Below, one piece after another: positions 1-21,667 of a stretch of DNA of 64,000 nucleotides. This DNA comes from Actinostola sp. cb2023 (lineage: Eukaryota; Cnidaria; Anthozoa; Actiniaria; Actinostolidae): assembly GCA_033675265.1 (NCBI GenBank), contig JAUJYZ010000839.1, positions 62,001-126,000 of the forward strand. Reading direction: 5' to 3'. Numbering within the stretch: the stretch's first letter is position 1; every line of letters begins with the position of its first letter. The translations under genes were made by a program, and so were the position numbers. The notes beneath the pieces were generated by a model. The model was not told where the DNA came from. It saw only the letters and a program-made list of their open reading frames with translations, and searched no databases.

Positions 1-5
1 TTTCT

Positions 6-407
6 TTAAGCATCGTTTGACACACTTGACCATTCTCTCCCAGAAGCCTCCCCACCAGGTGCCTTTTCTAGATTGTATTGCCATCGTACCTTCCTTGACG
101 ACATGATTTCTTGAACTTCCTTTGGTTCAAACAGAGCAACTAATTTCTTCTCTGCTGACTTAAATGTCTTTGCATTGTCCGATACAATAAGACTTGGTAT
201 TCCTCGACGACTGACGAATCTCCTAAATGAACGAATAAAGGCTCCTACTGTAAGATTTGGTACAAGTTCCAAGTGAACTGCACGTGTACTGGCACACGTG
301 TAAAGTGCTATGTAGCTCTTTGACATTTCAGTGTTTCTTTTTGCTTCAATCTTAACATAGATAGGTCCCGCAAAATCGACTCCAACATAAGTGAAAGGAT
401 ATTCCAT
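6..407 (-). pseudogene. BEL integrase catalytic core, frameshifted
   Basis: The translation holds the first acidic motif (VGVDFAGP) and the second (SDNAKTF) of a retroviral-type integrase, which joins element cDNA to chromosomal DNA. In BEL elements the third acidic residue follows a conserved Trp-Trp-Gly-Gly stretch. Here that stretch is read out of frame after EKAP: a one-base deletion near 58-61 shifts the frame, so the catalytic Glu is not encoded in frame. The rest of the core and the C-terminal part lie left of the window. Retroelement identity is secure; activity is not expected. Confidence 0.85.
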
Positions 408-617
408 AGATAGACGAAAGTTTGGCAGATTTCCAGATGTATTTGCACAGTAAGGCTTGCCTTCAAATCTTCTGTAGGTGACACATCGATGAAGTTCCTT
501 CTTTACTTACTGTCTGACGTCCCTTTACAATCCAAAATCTTTCTCGAATTGAGCTCAATGTTTCCTTCACTCCATTGTGCAGAACGTTCTCATGATTTTC
601 ACGAATAATCAGCAACG

Positions 618-839
618 TTAGATGATGTTGTCTTGGAGTAATATAGGATACTTGACATAATCAGGAATGTTCGCATTTGCAAATCTTCCTCTGCAGCGTA
701 GAACATTATTGTCATCATAGAAAAGTCCCAGTGTTAATTGTGTTTGTCTGAACTTTGGATCATTGATAATAGAGCGCTGTATGGTGAGCATCCAGGCAGT
801 TTCTGCAACTTTCAATCTCCTTTGGAGTGATCGGCCCAA
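618..839 (-). pseudogene. BEL region before the integrase zinc domain
   Basis: The fragment carries the pattern usual just before the integrase H2C2 zinc domain: an AETAW helix, then LGLFYDDNNVLRCRGRF and a KYPILL motif. It is cut off from the core (6-407) and from the RNase H (1097-1534) by stops and frame changes. Sequence at 408-617 shows no long frame but should contain the decayed zinc-binding segment. Confidence 0.7.
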
Positions 840-1096
840 TTATTGTTTCGTGATTCAATAATTTGCTCTTGCAATTTGCTATGAACCTCAGGACGATGGC
901 AGTAATCTTGAACAGTTTGGGTGAACTACTATAGTCAGTGGGGTTAATCAAGTTTTCAAGATTCACAGTGCGGTGAGTGGTTCGAGTCGTGGAAAGCAAC
1001 AGTGTCTACTGTACGACTTCCTTTCTTTATTTCTGTGACTGCCTCTGGTGTTTCTTCTACTTCGTCTTGTGATCTCCTTGAAGGCCAATCTTCCTT

Positions 1097-1560
1097 TTAA
1101 TTTTGCAGCCACACAGGGCCATGTGACCACAGATCATTGTTCACTATCTCACTTGGGTGCATACCTCGTGATGGCAGGTCAGCTGGGTTTTCCTTTCCAG
1201 ATACATGTTGCCAGTCTTCTGGGCTTGTCAGTTTCCTAATTTCTTGAACACGATTTTCGACAAATTGTTTGAACTCCTTATCAGTTCCAATGATCCAAAA
1301 CAAGGTAGTTATAGAATCAGCCCAGCAATAAGTTCTTGATATCGATAGAATTGGAGTTAGTGCTCTTGCAACTGTAGACACGAGTCGTGCTTGACACAAG
1401 GCTCCCAAGAGTTCCAATCTTGGAATACTTTGAGGTTTTAAAGGTGCAATCCTCGTTTTTGAGGCTATCAATGTTGTGTCTATTGATCCTTGCAATTCAA
1501 TTCGCAGGTATACAACAACAACATAGGCTTTCACACTCGCATCACAGAAAGACGGCAGTT
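1097..1560 (-). pseudogene. BEL/Pao RNase H region
   Basis: Recognisable features are a KTRIAPLK segment, the PRLELLGAL motif with its acidic residue, CWADSITTLFWI, and the closing HVSGKENPADLPSRG block. These are characteristic of the RNase H-like domain that follows the RT in BEL/Pao elements and removes RNA from RNA-DNA hybrids. A short break near 1535-1560 separates it from upstream coding sequence. This is part of the same decayed polyprotein and is unlikely to be translated intact. Confidence 0.8.
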
Positions 1561-1718
1561 CAATAGATACGTTCTACTAAGCAGTAACGATTTATTCTCA
1601 CCTCCTGTAGTTTCCTAAGATCTTCAATCCAGTTTCTCCATTTCCTTTCGCAGTCTGCCGGCAAGGCAGAGTCCCAGTCTCGATTGTCAAGGCATATTTG
1701 CTGCATGGAACAGTAGTT

Positions 1719-3180
1719 TCATCGGTAAATAACTATTAGTGAAAAAAATCCGATAGGGTTATAAATGCTTGCAATCATTCTCAAGACACTTCGTTTTGTT
1801 GAGGAAAAACCATCTGCAGCTTCGATCAGTTCTTTAAACCGAAAAACAATATGGTCTGGTTTAGTGTCCCACACTAGACCTAATACCTTCTGTTCTTGTT
1901 CTGCTTCAACTCGCTCCTTTGGGCTTCCAAGCATAAGGTTCGCATAACTTGAATCTTCTTCAACAATGGGAATGTTGACTTTAATGTCTATTGTTTCATC
2001 TGTTTCCTTGTGAATTTCTTCCATTAATTCTGTAGAGTTCGATGACCACTTCCTAAGTGTAAATTCTCCTTCGCTTAGGATATCCTTAGATCGTTTATAG
2101 AGTTCATATGCTTGTTCATTTGTGCTGGCTCCTGACACCAGATCATCTACATAGAAAGATCTTAACAACTCGTCCACTATATTGGTATGGTTGTACTTTG
2201 ATATATGATGTTGAAGAGTAGCTGCTAATAAGAATGGCGATGAGGTTATACCAAACATGACTCTGTTCATTCTCTTTATGGTGATTTCCGGTTCACTTGC
2301 ATTGATGTTATTCACCCACAAAAATCTCAAGAAATCTCTGTGCTCTGGTGCAACCTCCACTTGCAAAAACGCCTTTTCAATGTCAGCTATTAACGCAGTC
2401 TTGCGACAACGAAACCGTAGCATGATATCAAACAAACTTGGAAGTAAACATGGACCAGAGCTCAAACAGCTGTTGAGTGAGATATCCTGTGTCTTACAAG
2501 ATGCGTCATATAATGTACTACACGCAGCTTGGTTGTACTCTTGTCTCGACGTATGACACAATGATGTGGAATATAATGTACCTGACCAGCTTCAGCTGTT
2601 GCTGTTACATATTCAACAATACCTTTAGACTGTTGCTCTTCCAGGACAGTATTATACTCCTTTTAAAAGAACATCTTCATTGTGTTGCAATCTTCCTATG
2701 AGTGTTCCTAGTCTCTTGACACTGTTTTGATAATTATCTGGAATCACTGGGTGCTGATCCTTGAATGGGAGTTTCACACAATATCTCTGTCCATTAAACC
2801 TGATGTCGTTTAAGAACTTCCTGTGAACTTCATTTTCTTCATCTGGTAGAATTCCAATAGACTCTAGGAACCAGAACTGTGTCAACTGTGGCCGTATATC
2901 ATCTAACACTTCACCCATTGGTTCTTCCATGATCTTAAGTACATGTGTTTGTAACACACTAGTTGATGCATCTTGGGGTTCCATATCAGAGGTGGGACCA
3001 GATAAGATCCATCCCAGATGTGTCTCAATTGCAGTGGGTCCTGACTCCCCCCTTATGATACCCCCCTTCATGAACTTACAGTAAAAGTCTAAACCAACAA
3101 GTAAGTCTATTGCTAGCTCAGAGTCTCTTTGTGAATTATCAGCTAGTTGTAAGTTAGGTAGGTAGGGTACAAAATGTAGG
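1719..3180 (-). pseudogene. BEL/Pao protease end and reverse transcriptase
   Basis: From high to low coordinate the reading frames give the end of the aspartic protease region (GPTAIETHLGWILSGP at 2950-3040), the linker with RYCVKLPFKD, and the RT palm with TALIADIEKAFLQV and the catalytic FYVDDLV motif near 2130-2150. The segment at 2562-2651 still encodes a YIPHH motif but in shifted frames. RT copies the element RNA into DNA. At least two frame breaks lie within, one of them a short duplication of CCTA near 3160. The assignment to BEL/Pao rather than Gypsy or Copia rests on the GWILSGP and YVDD contexts. Confidence 0.85.
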
Positions 3181-3324
3181 TAAGTTTATTTCAACTCGAA
3201 GTATATAATGAGCCAGGGACTGGTTTACAATATATTCGAGACAATCTAGATAAATATAAATATAGATGATAATTGAGAGCTAGAGAGTTCATTAAATGAG
3301 TGAATTTCCGTTGAGTCAACTGTA

Positions 3325-4340
3325 CAGTACAGCTCAGATGTATCTTAACATATACACGCGTGTAAATCGAGTGTACTACACGCACTTTCTGCCAAGCTTT
3401 GAAGCAGTGCGTGTAAACTACATGCATAATTGAGTGTAATTTTCTTCCACTGCGTGTAGTTTTCCTTTGTTATATTTCATTGTATATAATAATGATTTCT
3501 TTTCTCTTCGTCAACAAAGGGGGTTAAGTATTCGGAAAGCCGTAATTTCTGAAGTACGATCTTCGTTGACTTCTCGTTGAGACGGTGCGGTATTGAATTA
3601 ATTAGAAGAAATCAAACTTGAAGAAGCTTCTAGTCTTGTGTCTTTACTTTACAATAAGGCGATAAAGACCCCAAAAGTTTAAATGAACTCTTGAAATCAC
3701 GATCCAATGCAATACTACGACTGATTCAAAACGTCTTTCCCACCAACTTTCAGCGTTATCAGTTCTAAAATCTCAGGTTCGTTAGCACTATTTAGCGTGC
3801 ACGTGAGAATGTTATGTTTCAGACACTTTGATTGACACATATGGTGTGTGAGCACGTGAAAATCTTTGTTTACCACTTTTACTGAAACGTACTACAACAG
3901 TAGTATCTTTGTAATTTATAAATGTGGAAAAGCAACTAGAATCCATTCACTATGTTATGATGTAGATGTAGATGATAATTTCTGCGGTACATGTATGTTC
4001 CAATGATTTTGCCAAAATCTGAAGACTTGAATCGGCGGAAAGTATTTGGTGGATTCTATCGATCTCAGTATCGGACCGGACCCGATCGTTTGTTCAAAAC
4101 AAATCAAACCGCTACGATTGTTATGTTTAATGATTTAATCCAAGGCTTTTGTTCGAACAACAAGCATGACTGATTCAAGGAGCAGAAAGTGAGTGTAATT
4201 GCGCGCATTCGCGCGGACAAAACCGCGTGTTTTTTACACGCAAAAACGTCCGTGCGAGTGTAATTTGGAAGAAATTTACACGCGAAAAACCCGCAGTTTC
4301 CACTCACAAAATGTTAAGATACATCTGAGCTGTACTGTAT
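3325..4340. repeat. About 1 kb inverted-repeat insertion splitting the BEL protease
   Basis: A 27-28 base sequence at 3325-3351 recurs as its reverse complement at about 4313-4340. BEL protease coding resumes on both sides: ICTPIQNQEI to the right of 4340, and LADNSQRDSELAIDLL near 3100-3160. The DNA between has no coding match to BEL and is AT-rich, with several CGCGTGTAAA-like words near both ends. The simplest reading is a nonautonomous DNA element inserted in the retroelement. The exact left boundary (about 3200-3325) is unclear. Confidence 0.55.
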
Positions 4341-4740
4341 CTCCTGATTCTGAATAGGTGTACAAATGACTGGTACAGTGTGAGCAGTGACACACACATC
4401 ACATCCATTATTTCCTTTAACACACAGTTGTACAGTGTCACAATTGCATATCAGTTCTCCTTTTGAGGCAAAGGTCTTGGTAGCTAAGGGTCTGTCTTCA
4501 GTGATGATAAGCACAAGGCGTCCTTTAATCTTTGAGATGCATATGACTTCTGTGATCCACTTTCAAATAGTATTCTTGCTTTGACAGCCTTTGCTGGGGT
4601 TTCTGGATTACATATCACTGTTGTAGCAGTCTGAAGTAATACACCTTCCTTTGTGTTTGTGAAGAAAGTAGTTGTTCCTGGTTTGGCTTCCTGTTTACTT
4701 GCAGTTGAACTTAGACTCAGGGTCCTTGTTGGCTTGAGAC
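4341..4740 (-). pseudogene. BEL protease N-terminal part
   Basis: The frame at 4314-4514 gives RPLATKTFASKGELICNCDTVQL, and just upstream another frame continues it. The pattern resembles the retropepsin region that follows the zinc knuckles in BEL elements. No intact DTG/DSG-type active site could be read in one frame here, so this part is frameshifted too. It precedes the inverted-repeat insertion. Confidence 0.5.
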
Positions 4741-4747
4741 ATTGAAC

Positions 4748-5955
4748 TTACTTGTGATTTATTAGAACAGAGGCTTGGATGATGCCAATAATTACAAATA
4801 TAGCACCTTCTTGCTGTTGGACAGTCGCGACCAACATGTCCTGCTCTAAGACAGTTGAAACACTTTCCCCTCTTTCCAAGAATGTCCTTACAGACTTTAA
4901 CATCTGTGACAACATGACATGGCTTTGGTGGTCCCCTCTGCAGTAAGTACAGGTAATACTTTGTCCTATGTTTCGAGTTTGCTCTGAAAATAAGGCTTGG
5001 GCTGAAGTAGGTAGAGCCGTAGGAGTGGTCCTAGCCTGTGTACTCGGCCTTCTTTTCTCCTCGAATTGACATGTATCCATCAACGAGCACATTTCTCTCA
5101 CCTCTAGCTCTTCCTTAAGTGATGTTAACAATGCCGTTAGGTCCCATTTGTCCTTTCCAAGTTTTCTGGTAATCACGAGTTGTAGTTCTGGTGGAATTTT
5201 TGCTATTAATATGGGTACTAATAAATTCCCGTACTGGTCAGAACTGATTCCAAGTGCGTCAAGTCCTCTAATATGTTTCTCTGCTGTGTCGTATATAGCT
5301 CTAAGCTCATTCGTGTCGGAATTGGATGCCGTCGGTAGTTTGAGTAAGCAGTCCATATGTTTGTTTATGATTACCTGTTTATCTCCAAATCGTTCCTCCA
5401 ACATTTGAACTGCTGAAGCGTAGTTTCCTGTGGTTAATGGCAAACCAGCGATGGTACTGAGAGCGTTTCCTTCCAAGAGACTTCGTAAATAGTTGAATTT
5501 GTCAATTTCACTCAGACTTTCATTTTCATGAATGGCGCTGCGAAAGCTGTTCCAGAATGTCTGAAAATAGATTGGATCTCCTGCGAATTTCCTTATAACG
5601 AGTTTCGGTAGCCTTGTTGAGAGTTTCGTTCCTTGATTAGAGATGTTCGATGAATTAGAATAATTTTCCTGTCACTGTGAGACCTCGTGGTGCTTCGCCG
5701 CCATCTTGGCGCCGATCCGTACTAGAATTTCGTCGACTCCTTCGTTGAATTTTCCTGCTTCTTCAATTTCCTTGATGATTTCATTTTCCTCTTGAATTGC
5801 GTCCAGAATTTCCTCATCTATCTGTTTGATAATCCTTGATCGATCTTCGATTGATTTTTCCACTGAGTTGTTTGAGCTTAATGAATCAAATTCGAAATGT
5901 ACTGACGATGTCCACGTCTTTGACTCCTTTTCTGCTTTTTCTTTCCGCTAGACAT
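4748..5955 (-). pseudogene. BEL gag with DUF1759-like domain and CCHC knuckles
   Basis: An ATG at 5955 opens a short Lys/Arg-rich start that shifts frame, then an acidic coiled segment (5863-5672). The 5476-4748 frame contains LPLTTGNYASAVQMLEERFG, typical of the BEL gag domain known as DUF1759. A CxxC knuckle (CTYCRGDHQSH) is read in that frame and a second knuckle (CFNCLRAGHVGRDC) about 100 bases on in another. Gag forms the particle and binds the element RNA. At least three frame changes make it a relic. Confidence 0.8.
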
Positions 5956-5971
5956 TTTGTAGACTCCTTAC

Positions 5972-5989
5972 ATCCGGCTCGAAGGACCA
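5972..5989 (-). other. Primer-binding site of the BEL element
   Basis: Directly inside the LTR the minus strand reads TGGTCCTTCGAGCCGGAT, beginning with the TGG that pairs to the CCA end of a tRNA. This is the expected place and form of a minus-strand primer site for a BEL element. Confidence 0.75.
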
Positions 5990-6307
5990 TGTAGAATAAC
6001 TAGACCCTTTCATTCCTATTTTAACTGTTTTATTTCAAAGGTGACTGTATATAAACTTCCGAACTAAACTCTGTACATGAATCGCTACATGAACAACTCA
6101 AAGCTTCCCAAAGCACATGGGATATTCGTGCGACCTTAAGCTTCGTCAGTACAATCTTCGTACAATCTTCGTACAATCTTCGTAAGCACGTGATCAAACG
6201 CGATCAAGTTTCTGTACAGACATCAATCAGGGAGTCGGTTGCCAGTCACCAGTACCTCCCCATTTCATGCATGTTTCGAAAAGGATTATGGGTATCCTCG
6301 TTATACA
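5990..6307 (-). repeat. 5' LTR of the decayed BEL element
   Basis: The segment starts TGTATAACG (at 6307 on the minus strand) and ends TTCTACA next to the primer site, so it has TG...CA ends. It holds a TATATA box (about 6047-6057), an AATAAA signal near 6035, and three direct copies of CAATCTTCGTA (about 6150-6183). The right boundary is inferred from the TG end only, since the second LTR is outside the window. Confidence 0.6.
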
Positions 6308-6366
6308 ATACCCAGTCCTTTCCGATCCGTGAGGTATTTGGAGTGGTCCTGGTAACTAGTTATTCA

Positions 6367-17611
<11,245 letters not shown>

Positions 17612-18189
17612 TGTTAATCGATTGTCTATAATGTTAGTACACACGTAAGAGGTAAACATTCCTCATCGTAGTTCTTCTGAGAACATGATCGATTTGACAA
17701 GCTTGGAAATATTCCCGCTTCGCTTTGTCAGTTTGTGTCAAGTGTCTTATTTCCTCCAGTCAAAACATTACGCGAACTGAATTGTGGGTAAGTTGATAGG
17801 TTTGCAGAGCATTCTGGGAATGAAATATAGTGAAAGAGCTTGAAAATGCAAGACATCGTTCTAAAACGATTTCACACAGTCACTTTAAGAATTTTGGGAT
17901 TTGGCCCAGGTATTAAAATCAGTCCACAATCTGAGAAACCACAGGGAGTCCAAGTATGTGATTTGAGGCGCGATTCATTACTCGGGCTTCCTGTGCAGTG
18001 AATGCCCGAGTGTACAATGGGCTTTATTTTTCTTTCTATTTACTTTGCTGGATTGCAAGCTCTTGCCATCATATCCAATACATCTACATCTACATAGGGG
18101 GGGTCCTGCAAAGGGGGATACCCATCACTGCAAGACATCGGGGGAAAACTGATAAATAAATAAAATACAGGGGATATCTAATATACTGA

Positions 18190-18462
18190 TACTACAGTCG
18201 TTTGCAAAATAGTTGACACAAATAGTTTTTTTTATACCTATATTTCAGAAATGTGACGCTGCGCCTGAAATATTTCTCATAGAACTAACAACCCCCCTCC
18301 CCCCACTACAATGTTGAGTGGTGAACACGACGCAGTAGATCGACATCGCTCTCAATCAACATTGAAAGGGGGAGGGGGGGGACGAAAACCCAAATTCGTG
18401 CGCGCAAAAAAGTGTCCGAATTTATCAAAGTGTGTCAAGCTATTTTGCAAACGATTGTAGAT
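18190..18462. mobile_element. Palindromic MITE upstream of FER
   Basis: ACAGTCGTTTGCAAAATAG near 18,195 and CTATTTTGCAAACGATTGT near 18,441 are inverted. The inner parts are not paired. The 17.7-18.2 kb stretch before it holds no recognisable gene. Confidence 0.65.
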
Positions 18463-18929
18463 ACGGGGAACAAGTCTTAGAAAACGTTCGATTTTATCAG
18501 TTTTAATGTCATTTCTCCTGTGTCAGACATTATGAGCTGAAACTTCTCCCTTTTACTAATTTTGAACTGTTCTTTGCATTTCTGGAGTTCAGTTTTGACA
18601 CTGCTGTTCGATTTTAGAGGGTTGGGGTCACGTGACCTCTTAGTGCAAGTCCCCTATTCCTATCAGTCCCGACTAGTTTAACCACTAGTCCCTACAAAAG
18701 TACCGTTTCTACGGGGACAAATTCACTCAGACTCTTCTTTGAGCATCTAAAAACATCTGCCTCAAAGTACTTTAATTTGTAGGACGATCGATATAGATTC
18801 ATCTGAATGTTTGACTGAAGCCGTCTGTGGAGTTTGGAAGGTGATGGATTTATCATCAGAGTACGGTATCCAACAAAGTCAACAAATGAACTTTTATCGC
18901 CGTGGATCTATTAAGCATCGATACTCGAT

Positions 18930-19165
18930 AGATCTAGTTTTTACTTAGACTGTGAACAGTCCGTCCTTTTTCCCTCCAGAATCAGTCGCCCTGAGTTTCG
19001 GTAGACCCGAACGCGCGGAGAATGGGGGCGAGTTTAAGGCGGGGAGAGGCGATAGTAAAAGTACTTTTCGCATTCTCCGCGCGCGTTCAGGTCTACCGAA
19101 ACTCGGCGCGACTGATTCTGGAGGGAAAAGGACGGACTGTTCACGTGTACAGTCTAGTTTTTACT
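18930..19165. mobile_element. Long GC-rich near-perfect palindrome
   Basis: Arms of about 85 bases, including GGTAGACCCGAACGCGCGGA and its inverted copy near 19,075-19,098, meet around a 40-base centre. Flanking TCTAGTTTTTACTT occurs on both sides as a direct repeat, suggestive of a target duplication or element end. Confidence 0.7.
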
Positions 19166-19195
19166 TGAATGAAAGAACAAACTATAGAGCTTTAG

Positions 19196-19335
19196 GGTCC
19201 TAATCCCTCAGGTACACCACCTCTTTTGGGTCCTAATCTCCCAGGCACACCACCTCTTTAGGGTCCTAATCCCTCAGGTACACACCCTTGAGGGTCCTAA
19301 TCCCTCAAGTACACCCCCTTGAGGGTCCTAATCCC
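19196..19335. repeat. About 32-bp tandem repeat
   Basis: About five units beginning GGGTCCTAATCCCTCAGG. The following 19.34-20.1 kb shows no gene that I can support. Confidence 0.8.
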
Positions 19336-20474
19336 ATCAGGGGGAAATCATCCCCATAGTAACAGTGAACAAGCAGAGATGGTAACTGTCCCAGGGATTG
19401 GTCATCCCCATGGGGACGTAGAAGTGAGTCTGGAGGAAAGGTTGACCTAAAGGAGCACATCCCATCCCAATTTTATTACTAAATATATCTTTTTAATAAT
19501 AACGTTTACATGCACAAGGCTACACTTCTACAATAACAATAGTATGGAGGTAGTATGTTTGATCTAAATGTTCAGTTATTAATAATAGTGTTCATACTAC
19601 AGTTAACCATGTCCAACTTGGGAAAATGCGAAATTATAATAGTGTTGCTTATAGTAGACTTATTGTATTTTTCTGGATATTTCTCTTGTTAACACCGCGA
19701 AAGACTTGCTTAGCTTCATATTCTTTGTAGTATTTATTCACTTAATATCTTTCACGCACTACAAAGATCAAATAGCGATGACTAGTTTCGTTCCTGTGTG
19801 AACCTCTTCAAATCGCTGATACAATGATATACATTGTATATCATCACACCGATGTGTGATGTCTGTACATGTTGCAGCCGATAACCTAGCCTGTGTTACA
19901 GCCGGAATCCAACCCCAGTAACGCAGGCTGCCCGTGAGGGGTACCCGTCCGTGTATAGCAGCTGTAGCTTTTCAAAATGATATGACATTTAAATAACGCA
20001 CATTCATAAATGCTCTATGCGCTTCACAATGAAGTGTTTTCGTCGGACCGCTATTAAAATCATGAGACAAGTTGAGGGTGATCACGGCCAGCGTTTGTTA
20101 CGTGGTTAGTCTGCGCTCGCATCCGAACTGAACCACAGTAAGTCCGTCCGCGATACAACGCAAGAATCCTTGTTCTGGACCCCCAGCATAGTAGCAATAT
20201 AATAGTTTCTGATTGGCTATCGCCAATTCGCATTCTTACGCGTGTCCTGATTGGTTGTGGGCTCGCGCTATGTTTATTTTCAGAATGACGTCAAAAGCAG
20301 CCGTACAAGATCAGTTTAACTAGACAAGAGCATCCTTATTTCAGCAACTGCTAGAAATTATGATTCTTTTTGCTCCCTGTCACTAGGTAGATCCACATCT
20401 CACTGTAGGTGTCCTCAATTAGTTTACACTTGTGTAAGCTAGGTAATTTGACACGTTAATAAAGGTTATTATTA

Positions 20475-21218
20475 TTATTATTATTATTATTAGGTAGATA
20501 GGCAAGTCACTGTAGGTAGATACGCAAGTCACTGTAGGTAGATAGGCAAGTCACTGTATGTAGATACGCAAGTCACTGTCGATAGATACGCAAGTCACTG
20601 TAGGTAGATACGCAAGTCACTGTAGGTAGATACGCAAGTCACTGTCGATAGATACGCAAGTCACTGTAGGTAGATACGCAAGTCACTGTAGGTAGATAGG
20701 CAAGTCACTGTAGGTAGATACGCAAGTCACTGTAGGTAGATACGCAAGTCACTGTAGGTAGAAACGCAAGTCACTGTAGGTAGATAGGCAAATCACTGTA
20801 GGTAGATACGCAAGTCACTGTAGGTAGATACGCAAGTCACTGTAGGTAGATACGCAAGTCACTGTAGGTAGATAGGCAAGTCACTGTAGGTAGATACGCA
20901 AGTCACTGTAGGTAGATACGCAAGTCACTGTAGGTAGATACGCAAGTCACTGTAGGTAGATACGCAAGTCACTGTAGGTAGAAACGCAAGTCACTGTAGG
21001 TAGATAGGCAAATCACTGTAGGTAGATACGCAAGTCACTGTAGGTAGATACGCAAGTCACTGTAGGTAGATACGCAAGTCACTGTAGGTAGATACGCAAG
21101 TCACTGTAGGTAGATACGCAAGTCACTGTAGGTAGATACGCAAGTCACTGTAGGTAGATACGCAAGTCACTGTAGGTAGATACGCAAGTCACTGTAGGTA
21201 GATACGCAAGTCACTGTA
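20475..21218. repeat. 22-bp satellite array, left part
   Basis: About 33 units of GTAGGTAGATACGCAAGTCACT with variants (AGGCAAG, CGATAGAT, GAAACG). The array is preceded by a short (TTA)n tract at 20,468-20,493. There are no unique spacers, so it is not a CRISPR array. Confidence 0.93.
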
Positions 21219-21541
21219 TGTACGATCACATAAATTACTGACTATAACTGCTAGACTTCTTCACATGAAACACGCGTCGGTCATAACTTTATTCCTTGCG
21301 ATGGGTTTACATGACGAACTTAAACTGACGGAATTGACGGTTCTGAAATACAACGATGTAATATATATATATCAATGCCAAATGACGTTATTACAGCTAA
21401 ATAACGATTCCGATTTACCTCATGTTAACGGCTCTAGCAGTTCATCGTGACTATCCGTTATTCGTGCTGACTGATTACATGGGTTCTGACGTCACGACTA
21501 AAATACGTTAAACCGCTGGCTATGCATATCTAGATCCTACA
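21219..21541 (-). repeat. 3' LTR of the young BEL element
   Basis: 323 bases, nearly identical to 26,843-27,162. It contains a palindromic TGACGTCA (CRE-type) site at about 21,487-21,494 and an ATATATATAT tract. A G-rich stretch lies just inside at 21,542-21,555 on the minus strand (CTTTCGGGGGCGG), where a polypurine tract is expected. Confidence 0.93.
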
Positions 21542-21667
21542 CCGCCCCCGAAAGGCGTACCTCGAGCCTTTATCCTAAACACATATTACACTAATGATCT
21601 AGCGTTAACTCAAATATTTAAATGTTCCAAGTGTCCTTGGTTTTGCTTTTGGGTCTTGATGCTTTCT

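Larger units (their letters stand above)
1..6307 (-). mobile_element. Decayed BEL/Pao LTR retrotransposon, 5' end in window
   Basis: Reading the minus strand there is an LTR, a primer-binding site, gag with CCHC knuckles, a retropepsin region, a reverse transcriptase with YVDD, an RNase H and an integrase with a zinc-binding and a catalytic part. That order is the BEL/Pao order. The coding sequence is broken by many single-base frameshifts and by an insertion at about 3.3-4.3 kb, so it is a relic. The 3' LTR lies left of the window, so neither the target duplication nor LTR divergence can be judged. The element lies in the FER intron after the DFG-encoding exon, in the same orientation as the gene. 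Confidence 0.88.

Noticed and set aside
3191..3427. 78-residue minus frame
   Set aside because: It spans the boundary between BEL coding sequence and the inverted-repeat insertion and matches neither.
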